Under the pieces are notes generated by a model that made no database searches, was not told where the DNA came from, and worked only from the letters and a program-made list of their open reading frames with translations. From the NCBI RefSeq assembly GCF_040958095.1, contig NC_091233.1:5300780-5364779 (forward strand): a stretch of DNA of 64,000 nucleotides, written 5' to 3'. The stretch is from Procambarus clarkii. Lineage: Eukaryota; Arthropoda; Malacostraca; Decapoda; Cambaridae. Made by a program: the position numbers and the translations under genes. Within the stretch, counting starts at the first letter, position 1. Every line of letters begins with the position of its first letter. Of this stretch, positions 23,561 to 37,600 are shown piece after piece.

Positions 23561-24490
23561 ACAGGGGGAAGGTTGCTGCAGATCAGCCATGCACATGCGT
23601 TGCTGAGCCACAGCAATGAGTTGCTGGATTCAGCTAGTTCTTCTTATAATTATAGAGCGATCCACAGATCATCTTTAAAATATATGTGGTGATAGAAACA
23701 TAAATATTTTATTAAGAACAGCCTGAAGAAATTGTGCTGTCCTACCCATCACATGTTGGCCCAAAAAAGAGTAATTTTCTCTTTTGAAATGCATTTCATA
23801 TGTGTGGTAGGTAATAAATTCGTTTGAAATATTTTCTCTCTACCGAAAATTTAATATATATATATATTGGCCGAAACGCTGTGCGTATTAATGACTTTAG
23901 GCATACTATGTACGACCTCTATCTAGAAATCAAACATTTTGTTTGTGGTTATTTAGTTTTTGTGGTGTTTATATATATATATTTTTTTCATGAAATGTAT
24001 TTATAAAAGGTTGTCAGTAGATATGCTACGTGTGTGTGTTGTTTAATGATATTGTTTTTCAACTAATTGTTGAGGTATAAGTAATGCCATCTAGTGACAA
24101 TTATTTAATGAAGGCCAAAAAGCATATCTTTTAATGACGTTTCTCGATATTGATATGCGAGGTCTAGGCACAACAGGTAAGTTTTCTGTCATATTTTAAC
24201 GTATAAGTTTAGAGTTACTCATGAGTGATTCCTTCAACCTCCCTCAAGTGTGGTGTTATTATGGATAACATTTTTGTTTGTGTGTGTGTGAAAGGCTAGT
24301 GACTACTTCTGAGAAACTTGCTCCAAAAGATTAACCCAAAATTAATGATAATGACATCCTTATGAACGATTCCAATCATCATTATTCATTAAGCCATATG
24401 CCAGGCAGTGACCAACCCATCTGTGGTGGTTGGTATTATGTTAAGTAGTTAACTGATCACATCTCTACCGAACCCCGCTCATATCTACAG
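23561..24490. other. AT-rich non-coding sequence
   Basis: Short (TA)n tracts lie at 23850-23868 and 23970-23982. There is no convincing gene on either strand. One CTCF-like site is listed separately. Confidence 0.5.
24084..24098 (-). promoter_or_regulatory. CTCF-like motif
   Basis: The reverse complement GTCACTAGATGGCAT contains CACTAGATGGCA, a good match to CASYAGRKGGCR. Confidence 0.35.
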
Positions 24491-25080
24491 TATGTTCCAC
24501 CCACCATCTCTACTGAACTATGCCAATATATACAGCATGCTGCACCCACCATCTCTACTGAACCACGCCCATATATACAGCATGCTGCACCCACCATCTC
24601 TACTGAACCATGCCAATATCAACAGCATGCTGCACCCACCATCTCTACTGAACCATGCCAATATATACAGCATGCTGCACCCACCATCTCTACTGAACCA
24701 TGCCAATATCAACAGCATGCTGCACCCACCATCTCTACTGAACCATGCCAATATCTACAGCATGCTGCACCCACCATCTCTACTGAACCACGCCCATATC
24801 TACAGCATGCTGCACCCACCATTTCTACTGAACCACGCCCATATCTACAGCATGCTGCACCCACCATCTCTACTGAACCACGCCCATATCTACAGCATGC
24901 TGCACCCACCATTTCTACTGAACCACGCCCATATCTACAGCATGCTGCACCCACCATCTCTACTGAACCACGCCCATATCTACAGCATGCTGCACCCACC
25001 ATTTCTACTGAACCACGCCCATATCTACAGCATGCTGCACCCACCATCTCTACTGAACCACGCCCATATCTACAGCATGC
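24491..25080 (+). repeat. 45-bp minisatellite, about 13 units
   Basis: The unit core is CTGCACCCACCATCTCTACT, with a period of 45 bp (15 codons). The plus strand reads MLHPPSLLNHAHIYS repeatedly. In the right half CATCTC and CATTTC units alternate, giving a 90-bp higher-order dimer (SLLN/FLLN). In the left half the variation is at ATATCTACAG and ATATCAACAG. It is an open frame by unit length, not a supported gene. Confidence 0.95.
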
Positions 25081-25621
25081 CCCCCTACCTCTACCCCCTC
25101 TCTGAACATCCGGCCAGACGTAAAAAACAACCAATGAGAATCGGTAGAGAAAGCAGAAGCAAGAGGACAACCAACACATGCGTCTAAACTATATTCACTA
25201 CCGAACACAAATTCCCTCAAGGGATAGTGAGAGAGACAATGATGTGATGTATTATGCTATTAATTATTAATACTATGTATTAATATTAATTATTACAATG
25301 TATTAATAATACTGTATTATTAATACTATGATGTATTAATAGATGTGATCATTGTTGACAAACAATCCTTGTTGCAGTATTTGCATGAAGTTACGCACCT
25401 CATTACTAAAATAAAGGAGTACTAGTTAAAACAAAAAGAGAAACTGAAAGAAAGATATATTAATTTGAGAAAGACTGGAAGATCTCACCTTGAAGGCGTA
25501 AGAACACGAGGAAATAGAACTGTTGTGGTCATAGTAAACCCTCCAAGAGCTGAGGCTAAAATGTGACGACTTGACATGTAGTAATGATGGGTCAGGGAAG
25601 TATTGTAATGATGGCAACTGT
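25081..25621. other. Non-coding AT-rich spacer
   Basis: ATTAATA-type tracts occur at 25255-25345. No gene was recognised. Confidence 0.5.
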
Positions 25622-28600
25622 TAGAATAATAGCGATGACTGGTGAGAGAATGAGAGCGATGACTGGTGAGAGAATGAGAGTGATGACTGGTGAGAGAAAG
25701 TGAGCGATGACTGGTGAGAGAATGAGAGTGATGACTGGTGGACGAATATGAGCGATGACCGAAGAGAGAATGAGAGCGATGAACGGTGAGAGAAAAAAAA
25801 ACGATAACTGGTGGGAGAAAGAGAGCGATGACTGGTGAGAGAATGAGAGCGATGACTGGTTAGCGAATGAGAGCGATGACTGCTCAGCGAATGAGAGCGA
25901 TGACTGGTGGGAGGATGAGAACGATGACTGGGGGGAGAATGAGAGCGATGACTGGTAGGAGAATGAGAGCGATGACTGGTGAGAGAATGAGAGTGATGAC
26001 CGATGAGAGTGATGACTGGTGAGAGAATGAGAGAGATGACTGGTGGGAGAACGAGAGCGATGACTGGTGAGAGAACGAGAGCGATGACTGGTGAGAGAAT
26101 GACAGCGATGACTAGTGAGAGAATGAGAGCGATGATTGGTGAGAGAATGAGATGCATGACTGGAGAGAGAAAGAGAGCGATGACTCTTGAGAGAATAAGA
26201 GTGATGACTGGAGGGAGAATGAGAGCGATGAAAAGTGAACAAATGAGAGCGATGACTGGTGGGAGAATGAGAGTGATGACTGGTAAGAGACTGAGAGCGA
26301 TGACTGGTGAGAGAAAGAGAGTGAAGACTGGTGAGTGAATGAAAGCGATGACTAGTGGGAGAACGAGAACGATGACTGGTGAGAGAATGAGAGCGATGAC
26401 TGGTGGGAGGATGAGAACGATGACAGGGGGAGAATGAGAGCGATATCTGATGGGAGAATGAGAGTGATGACTGGTGGGAGAATGAGAGTGATGACTGGTG
26501 AGAGAATGATAGTGATGACTGGTGGGAGAACGAGAGCGATGACTGGTGAGAGAATGAGAGCGATGACTGGTGAGAGAATGAGAGCGATGACTGGTGGGAA
26601 GATGAGAACGATGGCAGGGGGAGAATGAGAGCGATGACTGTTGGGAGAATGAGAACGATAACTGGGGAGAGAATGAGAGCGATGACTGGAGGGAGAATGA
26701 TAGCAATCAGTGGTGAGAAAATGAAAGCGATGACTGGTGAGAGAATGAGAGCGATGACTGGTGAAAGAATGAGAGGCATGACTGGAGAGAGAATGAGAGT
26801 GGTGACTGGTGAGAGTATTAGAAAGATGACTGGTGGGAGAATGAGAGCGATGACAGGTGAGAGAATGAGAGCGATGACTGGTAGGAGAATGAGAGGGAGG
26901 ACTGGTGGGAGAATGAGAGGGAGGACTGGTGGTAGAATGAGAGTGATGACTGGTGGGAGAATGAGAGTGATGACTGGAGAGAGAATGAGAGCGATGATTG
27001 GTGGGGGAATTAGAGCGATGACTGGAGAGAGAATGAGAGCGATGACTGGTGGGAGAATGAGAGTGATGACTGGTTGGAGAATGAGAGTGATGGTTGTTGA
27101 GAGAATGATTGATGACTGGTGGGTGATTGAGAGTGATGACTAGAGAGATAATGAGAGAGATGACTGGTGAGAGAATGAGAGAGATGACTGGAGGGAGAAT
27201 GAGAGCAATGACTGGTAGGAGAATGAGAGTGATGACTGGTAAGAGAATGAGAGCGATGACTGGTGGGAGAACGAGAGCGATGACTGGTGGATGAATATGA
27301 GCGATGACCGGAGAGAGAATGAGAGCGATGACTGGTGGGAGAATGAGTGTGATGACTGGTGAGAGAATGAGAGCAATGATTAGTGATAGAAAGAGAGCAA
27401 TGAATAGAGAGAATGAGAGCGATGACCGGTGGGAGAATAAGGAGCGAAGGCTTGAGAGAGAATGAGAGCGATGACTGGTGGAAGAATTAGAGCAATGACT
27501 AGTGGGAGAATGAAAGCGATGACTGGTGAGAGAATAAGAACAATGACTGGTGGGAGAATGAGAGCGATGACTGGTGAGAGAAGGAGAGCGAAGACTGTTG
27601 AGAGAATGGGAGCGATGACTGGTGAGAGAAAAAGAGCGATGACTAGTGGGAGAATGTGAGCGATGACTGGTGAGAGAATGAGAGCGATGACTGGTGAGTG
27701 AATGAGAGTGATGACTGGTGAGAGAATGAGAGCGATGACTGGTGAGCGAATGAGAGCGATGACTGGTGGGAGGATGAGAACTATGACTGGGGGGAGAATG
27801 AGAGCATTGGCTGGTGGGAGAATTAAAGCGGTGACTGGTGGGTGAATGAGAGTGATGACTGGTGGGAGAATGAGAACAATGACTTGTGTTAGAATGAGAG
27901 TGATGACTGGTGGAAGAATGAAAGCGATGACTGGTGGGAAAAATGAGAGTGATGACTGGTGAGAGAATGTGAGCAATGACTGGTGGGAGAATGAGAGTGA
28001 TGTCTGGTGGGAGAATGAGAGCGATGACTGGTGGGAGAATGAGAGTGATGACTGGAGAGAGAATGAGAACAATGACTGGTGGGAGAATGCGAGTGATGAC
28101 TGGTGGGAGAATGATAGCAATAACTGGTGAGAGAATGAGAGCGATGACCAGTGGAAGAACATGAGCGATGACCGAAGAGAGAATGAGAGCGATGGCTGGT
28201 GGGAGAATGAGAGTGATGACTGCTGAGAGAATGAGAGCATTAACCGGTGGTAGAAAGGGAGTGATGACTGGTTGGAGACTGAGAGCGATGACTGGTGAGA
28301 GAATGAGAGCGATGACTGGTGGGAAGATGAGAACGATGGCAGGGGGAGAATGAGAGCGATGACTGTTGGGAGAATGAGAACGATAACTGGGGGAGAGAAT
28401 GAGAGCGATGACTGGTGGGAGAAAGAGAACGATGACTGGTGAGATAATGAGAGGCATGACTGGAGACCGGAGAGAGAATGAGAGCGATGACTGGTGGGAA
28501 AATGAGAGTGATGATTGGTGGGAGAATGAGAGCAATGACTGGTGGGAGAGTGAGAGCGATGACTGGTGGGAGAATGAGAGCATTGACTGGTGGTAGAAAG

Positions 28601-31600
28601 AGAGTGATGACTGGTGGGAGAATGAGAGCGATGACTGGTTGGAGAATGAGAGCGATGACTGGTGAGAGAATGAGAGCAATGACTGGTGAGAGAATGAGAG
28701 CGATGACAGGTGAGAGAATGAGAGCGATGACTGGTGAGAGAATGAGAGAGATGACTGGTGAGTGAATGAGAGCGATGACTGGTTGGAGAATGGGAGCGAT
28801 GACTGGTGAGAGTATGAGAGCGAATGGTGAGAGAAAAAAACGATGACTGGTGGGAGAATGAGAGCGATGACTGGTGAGAGAATGAGAGCGATGACTGGTA
28901 AGCGAATGAGAGCGATGACTGGTGAGCGAATGAGAGCGATGACTGGTGGGAGGATGAGAACGATGACTAGGGGGAGAATGAGAGCGATGACTGGTGGGAG
29001 AATGAGAGCGATGACTGGTGAGAGAATGAGAGCGATGACCGAAGAGAGAATGAGAGTGATGACTGGTGAGAGAATGAGAGAGATGACTGGTGGGAGAACG
29101 AGAGCGATGATTGGTGAGAGAACGAGAGCGATGACTGGTGAGAGAATGACAGCGATGACTAGTGAGAGAATGAGATGCATGACTGGAGAGAGAAAGAGAG
29201 TGATGACTTGTGAGAGAATAAGAGTGATGACTGGTGGGAGAATGAGAGCGATGAAAAGTGAACAAATGAGAGCGATGACTGGTGGGAGAATGAAAGCGAT
29301 GACTGGTGGGAGAACGAGAACGATGACTGGTGGAAGAATGAGAGAAATGACTGGTGAGAGAATGAGAGCGATGACTGGTTGGAGGATGAGAACGATGACA
29401 GGGGGGAGAATGAGAGCGAAGTCTGATGGCAGAATGAGAGTGATGACTGGTGGGAGAATGAGAGTGATGACTGGTGAGAGAATAAGAGATATGACTGGTG
29501 AGAGAAAGAGAGTGGTGACTGATGAGTGAATGAGAGCGATGACTGGTAGGAGAATGAGAGCAATGTCAGGAGAGAGAATGATAGCGATGACTGGTATGAG
29601 AACGAGAGCGATTACTAGTGAGTGAATGAGAGAGATGACTGGTAGGAGAATGAGAGCAATGCCTGGAGAGAGAACGATAGCGATGACTGGTGAAAGAATG
29701 AGAGCCATGACTGGTGAGAGAATGATAGCGGTCAGTGGTGAGAAAATGAAAGCGATGACTGGTGAGAGAATGAGAGCGATGACTGGTGGGAGAACGAGAG
29801 CGATGACTGGTAAAAGAATGAGAGGCATGACTGGAGAGAGAATGAGAGTGGTGACTGGTGAGAGTATTAGAAAGATGAGTGGTTTGAGAATGAGAGCGAT
29901 GACAGGTGAGAGAATGAGAGCGATGACTGGTGGGAGAATAAGAGTGATGACTGGTGGGAGAATGAGAGCGATGGTTGTTGAGAGAATGAGAGTAATGACT
30001 GGTGGGAGAATGAGAGCGATGACTGGAGAGATAATGAGAGCGATGACTGGTGAGAGAATGAGAGAGATGACTGGAGGGAGAATGAGAGCGATGACTGGTA
30101 GGAGAATGAGAGTGATGACTGGTAAGAGAATGAGAGCGATGACTGGTGGGAGGATGAGAGCGATGACTGGTGGGAGAATGAGAGCGATGACTGGAGAGAG
30201 AATGAGAGCAATGACTGGTGGGAGAACGAGAGCGATGACTGGTGGAAGAATATGAGCTATGACCAGAGAGAGAATGAGAGCGATGACTGGTGGGAGAATG
30301 AGAGTGATGACTGGTGAGAGAATGAGAGCAATGATTAGTGATAGAAAGAGAGCGATGAATAGAGAGAGAATGAGAGCGATGACCGGTGGGAGAATAAGGA
30401 GCGAAGGCGTGAGAGAGAATGAGAGCGATGACTGGAGAGAGAATGACAGCGATGATTGGTGGGAGAATGAGAGCGATGACTGGTGGGAGAATTAGAGCAA
30501 TGACTAGTGGGAGAATGAGAGCGATGACTGGTGAGAAAATGACAGCAGTGACTGGTGAGAGAATGAGAGCGATGACTGTTGAGAGAATTAGAGCGATGAC
30601 TGGTGAGAGAATAAGAACGAAGACTGGTGAGTGAATGAGAGCGATGACTGGTGAGCGAATGAGAGCGATGACTGGTGGGAGGATGAGAACGATAACTGGG
30701 GGGAGCATGAGAGCGTTGGCTGGTGGGAGAATTAAAGCGGTGACTGGTGGGAGAATGATAGCAATAACTGGTGAGAGAATGAGAGCGATGACCGGTGGAA
30801 GAATATGAGCGATGACCGAAGAGAGAATGAGAGCGATGACCGGTGGAAGAATATGAGCGATGACTGAAGAGAGAATGAGAGCGATAACTGGCGGGAGAAT
30901 TAGAGTGATGACTGCTGAGAGAATGTGAGCATTGACCGGTGGTAAGAAGAGAGTGATGACCTGTGGGAGAATGAGAGCGATGATTGGTTGGAGAATGAGA
31001 GCGATGACTGGTGGGAGAATGAGAGCGATGACAGGTGAGAGAATGAGAGCGATGACTGGTGAGAGAATGAGAGGGAGGACTGGTGGGAGAATGAGAGTGA
31101 TGACTGGTGGGAGAATGAGGGTGATGACAGGTGGGAGAATGAGAGCGATGACTGGTGGAAGAATGAGAGCGATGACAGGTGAGAGAATGAGAGCGATGAC
31201 TGGTGAGAGAATGAGAGGGAGGACTGGTGGGAGAATGAGAGTGATGACTGGTGGGAGAATGAGAGTGATGACAGGTTGGAGAATGAGAGCGAGGACTGGT
31301 GGGAGAATGAGAGTGATGACTGGTGGGAGAATGAGAGCATTGACTGGTGGGAGAATGAGAGTGATGACTGGTGGGAGAATGATAGCAATATCTGGTGAGA
31401 GAATGAGAGCGATGACCGGTGGAAGAATATGAGCGATGACCGAAGAGAGAATGAAAGCGATGACTGGTGGGAGAATGAGAGTGATGACTGCTGAGAGAAT
31501 GTGAGCATTGACCGGTGGTAAAAAGAGAGTGATGACCTGTGGGAGAATGAGAGCGATGACTGGTTGGAGAATGAGAGCGATGACTGGTGAGAGAATGAGA

Positions 31601-34600
31601 GCAATGACTGGTGAGAGAATGAGAGCGAAGTCTGGAGAGAGAATGAGAGCGATGACTGGTGAGAGAATGAGAGCGATGACTGGTGGTAAGATGAGAACGA
31701 TGGCAGGGGGAGAATGAGAGCGATGACTGTTGGGAGAATGAGAACGATAACTTGGGAGAGAATGAGAGCGATGACTGGTGGGAGAATGAGAGCGATGACT
31801 AGTGTGATAATGAGAGGCATGACTGGAGAGAGAATGAGAGTGGTGACTGGTGAGAGTATTAGAAAGATGACTGGTGGAAGAATGAGAGCGATGACAGGTG
31901 AGAGAATGAGAGCGATGACTGGTGAGCGAATGAGAGGGAGGACTGGTGGGAGAATGAGAGTGATGACTGGTGGGAGAATGAGAGCGATGACTGGTGAGAG
32001 AATGAGAGCGAGAACTGGTGGGTGAAAACGAGCGATGACTGGTGGGAGAATGAGAGTGATGACAGGTGAGAGAATGAGAGCGATGACTGGAGAGATAATG
32101 AGAGATATGATTGGTGAGAGAATGAGAGAGATGACTGGAGGGAGAATGAGAGCGATGACTAGTAGGAGAATGAGAGTGATGACTGGTGGGAGAATGAGAG
32201 CGATGACTGGAGAGAGAAGGAGAGCGATGACTGGTGGGAGAACGAGAGCGATGACTGGTGGAAGAATGTGAGTGATGACCGGAGAGAGAATGAGAGCGAT
32301 GACTGGTGGGAAAATGAGAGCGATGACTGGTGGGAGAATGAGAGCAATGACTGGTGGGAAAATGTGAGCAATGACTGGCGAGAGAATGAGAGCGATGACT
32401 GGTGAGAGAAAAAGAGCGATGACTAGTGGGAGACTGAGAGCGATGACTGGCGAGAGAATGAGAGAGATGACTGGTGAGTGAATGAGAGCGATGACTGGTG
32501 AGCGAATGAGAGCGATGACTGGTGGGAGGATGAGAACGATGACTTGGGGAGAATGAGAGCGTTGGCTGGTGGGAGAATGAGAGCGGTGACTGGTGAGAGA
32601 ATGAGAACAATGACTGGTGGGAGAACGAGAACGATGACTGATAAGAAAATGAGAGCGATGACTGGTGGGAAAATGAGAGCAATGACTGGTGGGAAAATGT
32701 GAGCAATGACTGCTGAGAGAACGAGAGCGATGACTGGTGAGAGAATGAGAGCAATGACTGGTGAGAGAATGAGAGTGATGACTGGTGAGAGAATGGGATG
32801 CATGACTGGAGAGAGAAAGAGAGTGATGACTTGTGAGAGAATGAGAGCGATGACTGGTGGGAGAATGAGAGCGATGATTGGAATGAGAATGAGCGCGATG
32901 ACTGGTGGGAGAATGAGAGCGATAACAGTTGAACGAATGAGAGCAAAGAATGGTGGGAGAATGAGAGCGTTGACTGGTGAAAGAATGAGAGCGATGACTG
33001 GTGAGAGAATAAGAGCGATGATTGGTGAGAGAATTAGAGCGATGACTGATGAGAGAATGAGAGTGATGACTGGTGGAAGAATGAGAGCGATGACTGGTGG
33101 GAGAATGAGAGCGAACACTGGTGAGAGAATGAGAGCGATGATTGGTGAGGGAATGAGAGCGATGATTGGAGAGAGAATGAGAGCGATGACTGGTGGGAGA
33201 ATGAGAGCGATGACTGGTAAGAGAATAAGAGCGATGACTGGTGGGAGAATTAGAGCGATGACAGGTGAGAGAATGAGAGCGATGACTGGTAAGAGAATGA
33301 GAGCGATGACTGGTGGGAGAATGAGAGTGATGACTGGTGGGAGAATGAAAGCGATGACCGGTGAGAGAATGAGAGAGATGACTGGTGGGAGAATGAGAGT
33401 GATGAATGGTGGGAGAATGAGAGCAATGACTGGTGAGAGAATGAAAGCGATGACTGGTGAGGGAATGAGAGCGATGATTGGAGAGAGAATGAGAACAATG
33501 ACTGGTGAGAGAACGAGAGCGATGACTCGTGGAAGAGTGAGAGTGATGACTGGTGGGAGAATGAGAGCGATGGCTGTTCAGAGAATGAGAGTGATGATTG
33601 GTGGGAGAATGAGAGCGATGACTGGAGAGATAATGAGAGAGATGACTGGTGAGAGAATGAGAGCAGTGACTGAAGAGAGAATGAGAGCGATGACTGGTAG
33701 GAGAATGAGTGATGACTGGTAAGAGAATGAGAGCGATGACTGTTGAAAGAATGAGTGATGACTGGTAGCAGAATGAGAGCGATGAGTGGAGAGAGAAGGA
33801 GAGTGATGACTTGTGAGAGAATGAGAGCGATGACTCGCGGGAGAATGAAAGCGATGACTGGTGGGAGAATGAGAGTGATGACTGGTAAGAGAATGAGAGC
33901 GAGAACTGGTGAGGGAATGAGAGCGATGATTGGAGAGAGAATGAGAGCAATGACTGGTGAGAGAACGAGAGCGATGACTGGTGGAAGAGTGAGAGTGATG
34001 ACTGGTGGGAGAATGAGAGCGATGGCTGTTCAGAGAATGAGAGTGATGATTGGTGGGAGAATGAGAGCGATGACTGGAGAGATAATGAGAGAGATGACTG
34101 GTGAGAGAATGAGAGCAGTGACTGGAGAGAGAATGAGAGCGATGACTGGTAGGAGAATGAGTGATGACTGGTGGGAGAATGAGAGTGATGACTGGTAAGA
34201 GAATGAGAGCGAGAACTGGTGGGAGAATGAGAGCGATGACTGGTGGGAGAATGAGAGCGATGACTGGTGGAAGAATGAGAGCGATGACTGGTGGGAGAAT
34301 CAAAATGATGATTTGTGGGAGAATGAGAGTGATGACTGTTGAGAGAATGAGAGCAATGCCTGGTGATACAAAGAGAGCGATGAATGGAGAGAGAATGAGA
34401 GCGATGACTGTTGGGAGAATGAGAGTGATGACTGGTGAGAGAATGAGAGAGATGATTGGTGGGGGAAGGAGAGCGATGACTGGTGGGAGAACGAGAGCGA
34501 TGACTGGTGGAAGAATGTGAGTGATGACCAGAGAGAGAATGAGAGCGATGACTGGTGGGAAAATGACAGCGATGACTGGTGGGAGAATGAGAGCAATGAC

Positions 34601-37600
34601 TGGTGGGAAAATGTGAGCAATGACTGGTGAGAGAATGAGAGCGATGACTGGTGAGAGAAAAAGAGCGATGACTAGTGGGAGACTGAGAGCGATGACTTTC
34701 GAGAGAATGAGAGATATGACTGGTGAGTGAATGAGAGCGATGACTGGTGAGCGAATGAGAGCGATGACTGGTGGGAGGATGAGAACGATGACTTGGGGAG
34801 AATGAGAGCGTTGGCTGGTGGGAGAATAAGAGCGGTGACTGGTGAGAGAATGAGAACAATGACTGGTGGGAGAACGAGAGCGATGACTGATGGGAAAATG
34901 AGAGCGATGACTGGTGGGAGAATGAGAGCAATGACTGGTGGGAAAATGTGAGCAATGACTGCTGAGAGAACGAGAGCGATGAATGGTGAGAGAATGAGAG
35001 TGATGACTGGTGAGAGAATGGGATGCATGACTGGAGAGAGAAAGAGAGTGATGACTTGTGAGAGAATGAGAGCGATGACTGGTGGGAGAATGAGAGCGAT
35101 GATTGGAATGAGAATGAGCGCGATGACTGGTGGGAGAATGAGAGCAATAACAGTTGAACGAATGAGAGCAAAGAATGGTGGGAGAATGAGAGCGTTGACT
35201 GATGGAAGAATGAGAGCGATGACTGGTGAGAGAATAAGAGCGATGATTGGTGAGAGAATTAGAGCGATGACTGATGAGAGAATGAGAGTGATGACTGGTG
35301 GAAGAATGAGAGCGATGACTGGTGGGAGAATGAGAGCGAACACTGGTGAGAGAATGAGAGCGATGATTGGTGAGGGAATGAGAGCGATGATTGGAGAGAG
35401 AATAAGAGCGATGACTGGTGGGAGAATGTGAGCGATGACTGGTAAGAGAATAAGAGCGATGACTGGTGGGAGAATTAGAGCGATGACAGGTGAGATAATG
35501 AGAGCGATGACTGGTAAGAGAATGAGAGCGATGACTGGTGGGAGAATGAGAGTGATGACTGGTGGGAGAATGAGAGCGATGACTGGTGAGAGAATGAAAG
35601 CGATGACTGGTGAGGGAATGAGAGCGATGATTGGAGAGAGAATGAGAGCAATGACTGGTGAGAGAAAGAGAGCGATGACTGGTGGAAGAGTGAGAGTGAT
35701 GACTGGTGAGAGAATGTGAACAATGACTGGTGGGAGAATGAGAGTGATGTCTGGTGGGAGAATGAGAGCGATGACTGGTGGGAGAATGAGAGTGATGACT
35801 GGAGAGAGAATGAGAACAATGACTGGTGGGAGAATGCGAGTGATGACTGGTGGGAGAATGATAGCAATAACTGGTGAGAGAATGAGAGCGATGACCAGTG
35901 GAAGAACATGAGCGATGACCGAAGAGAGAATGAGAGCGATGACTGGTGGGAGAATGAGAGTGATGACTGCTGAGAGAATGAGAGCATTAACTGGTGGTAG
36001 AAAGGGAGTGATGACTGGTTGGAGACTGAGAGCGATGACTGGTGAGAGAATGAGAGCGATGACTGGTGGGAAGATGAGAACGATGGCAGGGGGAGAATGA
36101 GAGCGATGACTGTTGGGAGAATGAGAACGATAACTGGGGGAGAGAATGAGAGCGATGACTGGTGGGAGAAAGAGAACGATGACTGGTGAGATAATGAGGG
36201 GCATGACTGGAGACCGGAGAGAGAATGAGTGCGATGACTGGTGGGAAAATGAGAGTGATGATTGGTGGGAGAATGAGAGCAATGACTGGTGGGAGAATGA
36301 GAGCGATGACTGGTGGGAGAATGAGAGCATTGACTGGTGGTAGAAAGAAAGTGATGACTGGTGGGAGAATGAGAGCGATGACTGGTTGGAGAATGAGAGC
36401 GATGACTGGTGAGAGAATGAGAGCAATGACTGGTGAGAGAATGAGAGCGATGACAGGTGAGAGAATGAGAGCGATGACTGGTGAGAGAATGAGAGAGATG
36501 ACTGGTGAGTGAATGAGAGCGATGACTGGTTGGAGAATGAGAGCGATGACTGGTGAGAGTATGAGAGCGATGACTGGTGAGAGAAAAAAAGGTTGACTGG
36601 TGGGAGAATGAGAGCGAATGGTGAGAGAAAAAAACGATGACTGGTGGGAGAATGAGAGCGATGACTGGTGAGAGAATGAGAGCGATGACTGGTAAGCGAA
36701 TGAGAGCGATGACTGGTGAGCGAATGAGAGCGATGACTGGTGGGAGGATGAGAACGATGACTAGGGGGAGAATGAGAGCGATGACTGGTGGGAGAATGAG
36801 AGCGATGACTGGTGAGAGAATGAGAGCGATGACCGAAGAGAGAATGAGAGTGATGACTGGTGAGAGAATGAGAGAGATGACTGGTGGGAGAACGAGAGCG
36901 ATGATTGGTGAGAGAACGAGAGCGATGACTGGTGAGAGAATGACAGCGATGACTAGTGAGAGAATGAGATGCATGACTGGAGAGAGAAAGAGAGTGATGA
37001 CTTGTGAGAGAATAAGAGTGATGACTGGTGGGAGAATGAGAGCGATGAAAAGTGAACAAATGAGAGCGATGACTGGTGGGAGAATGAGAGTGATGACTGG
37101 TAAGAGACTGAGAGCGATGACTGGTGAGAGAAAGAGAGTGAAGACTGGGGAGTGAATGAAAGCGATGACTGGTGGGAGAACGAGAACGATGACTGGTGGA
37201 AGAATGAGAGAAATGACTGGTGAGAGAATGAGAGCGATGACTGGTTGGAGGATGAGAACGATGACAGGGGGGAGAATGAGAGCGAAGTCTGATGGCAGAA
37301 TGAGAGTGATGACTGGTGGGAGAATGAGAGTGATGACTGGTGAGAGAATAAGAGAGATGACTGGTGAGAGAAAGAGAGTGGTGACTGATGAGTGAATGAG
37401 AGCGATGACTGGTAGGAGAATAGGAGCAATGTCAGGAGAGAGAATGATAGCGATGACTGGTATGAGAACGAGAGCGATTACTAGTGAGTGAATGAGAGAG
37501 ATGACTGGTAGGAGAATGAGAGCAATGCCTGGAGAGAGAACGATAGCGATGACTGGTGAAAGAATGAGAGCCATGACTGGTGAGAGAATGATAGCGGTCA

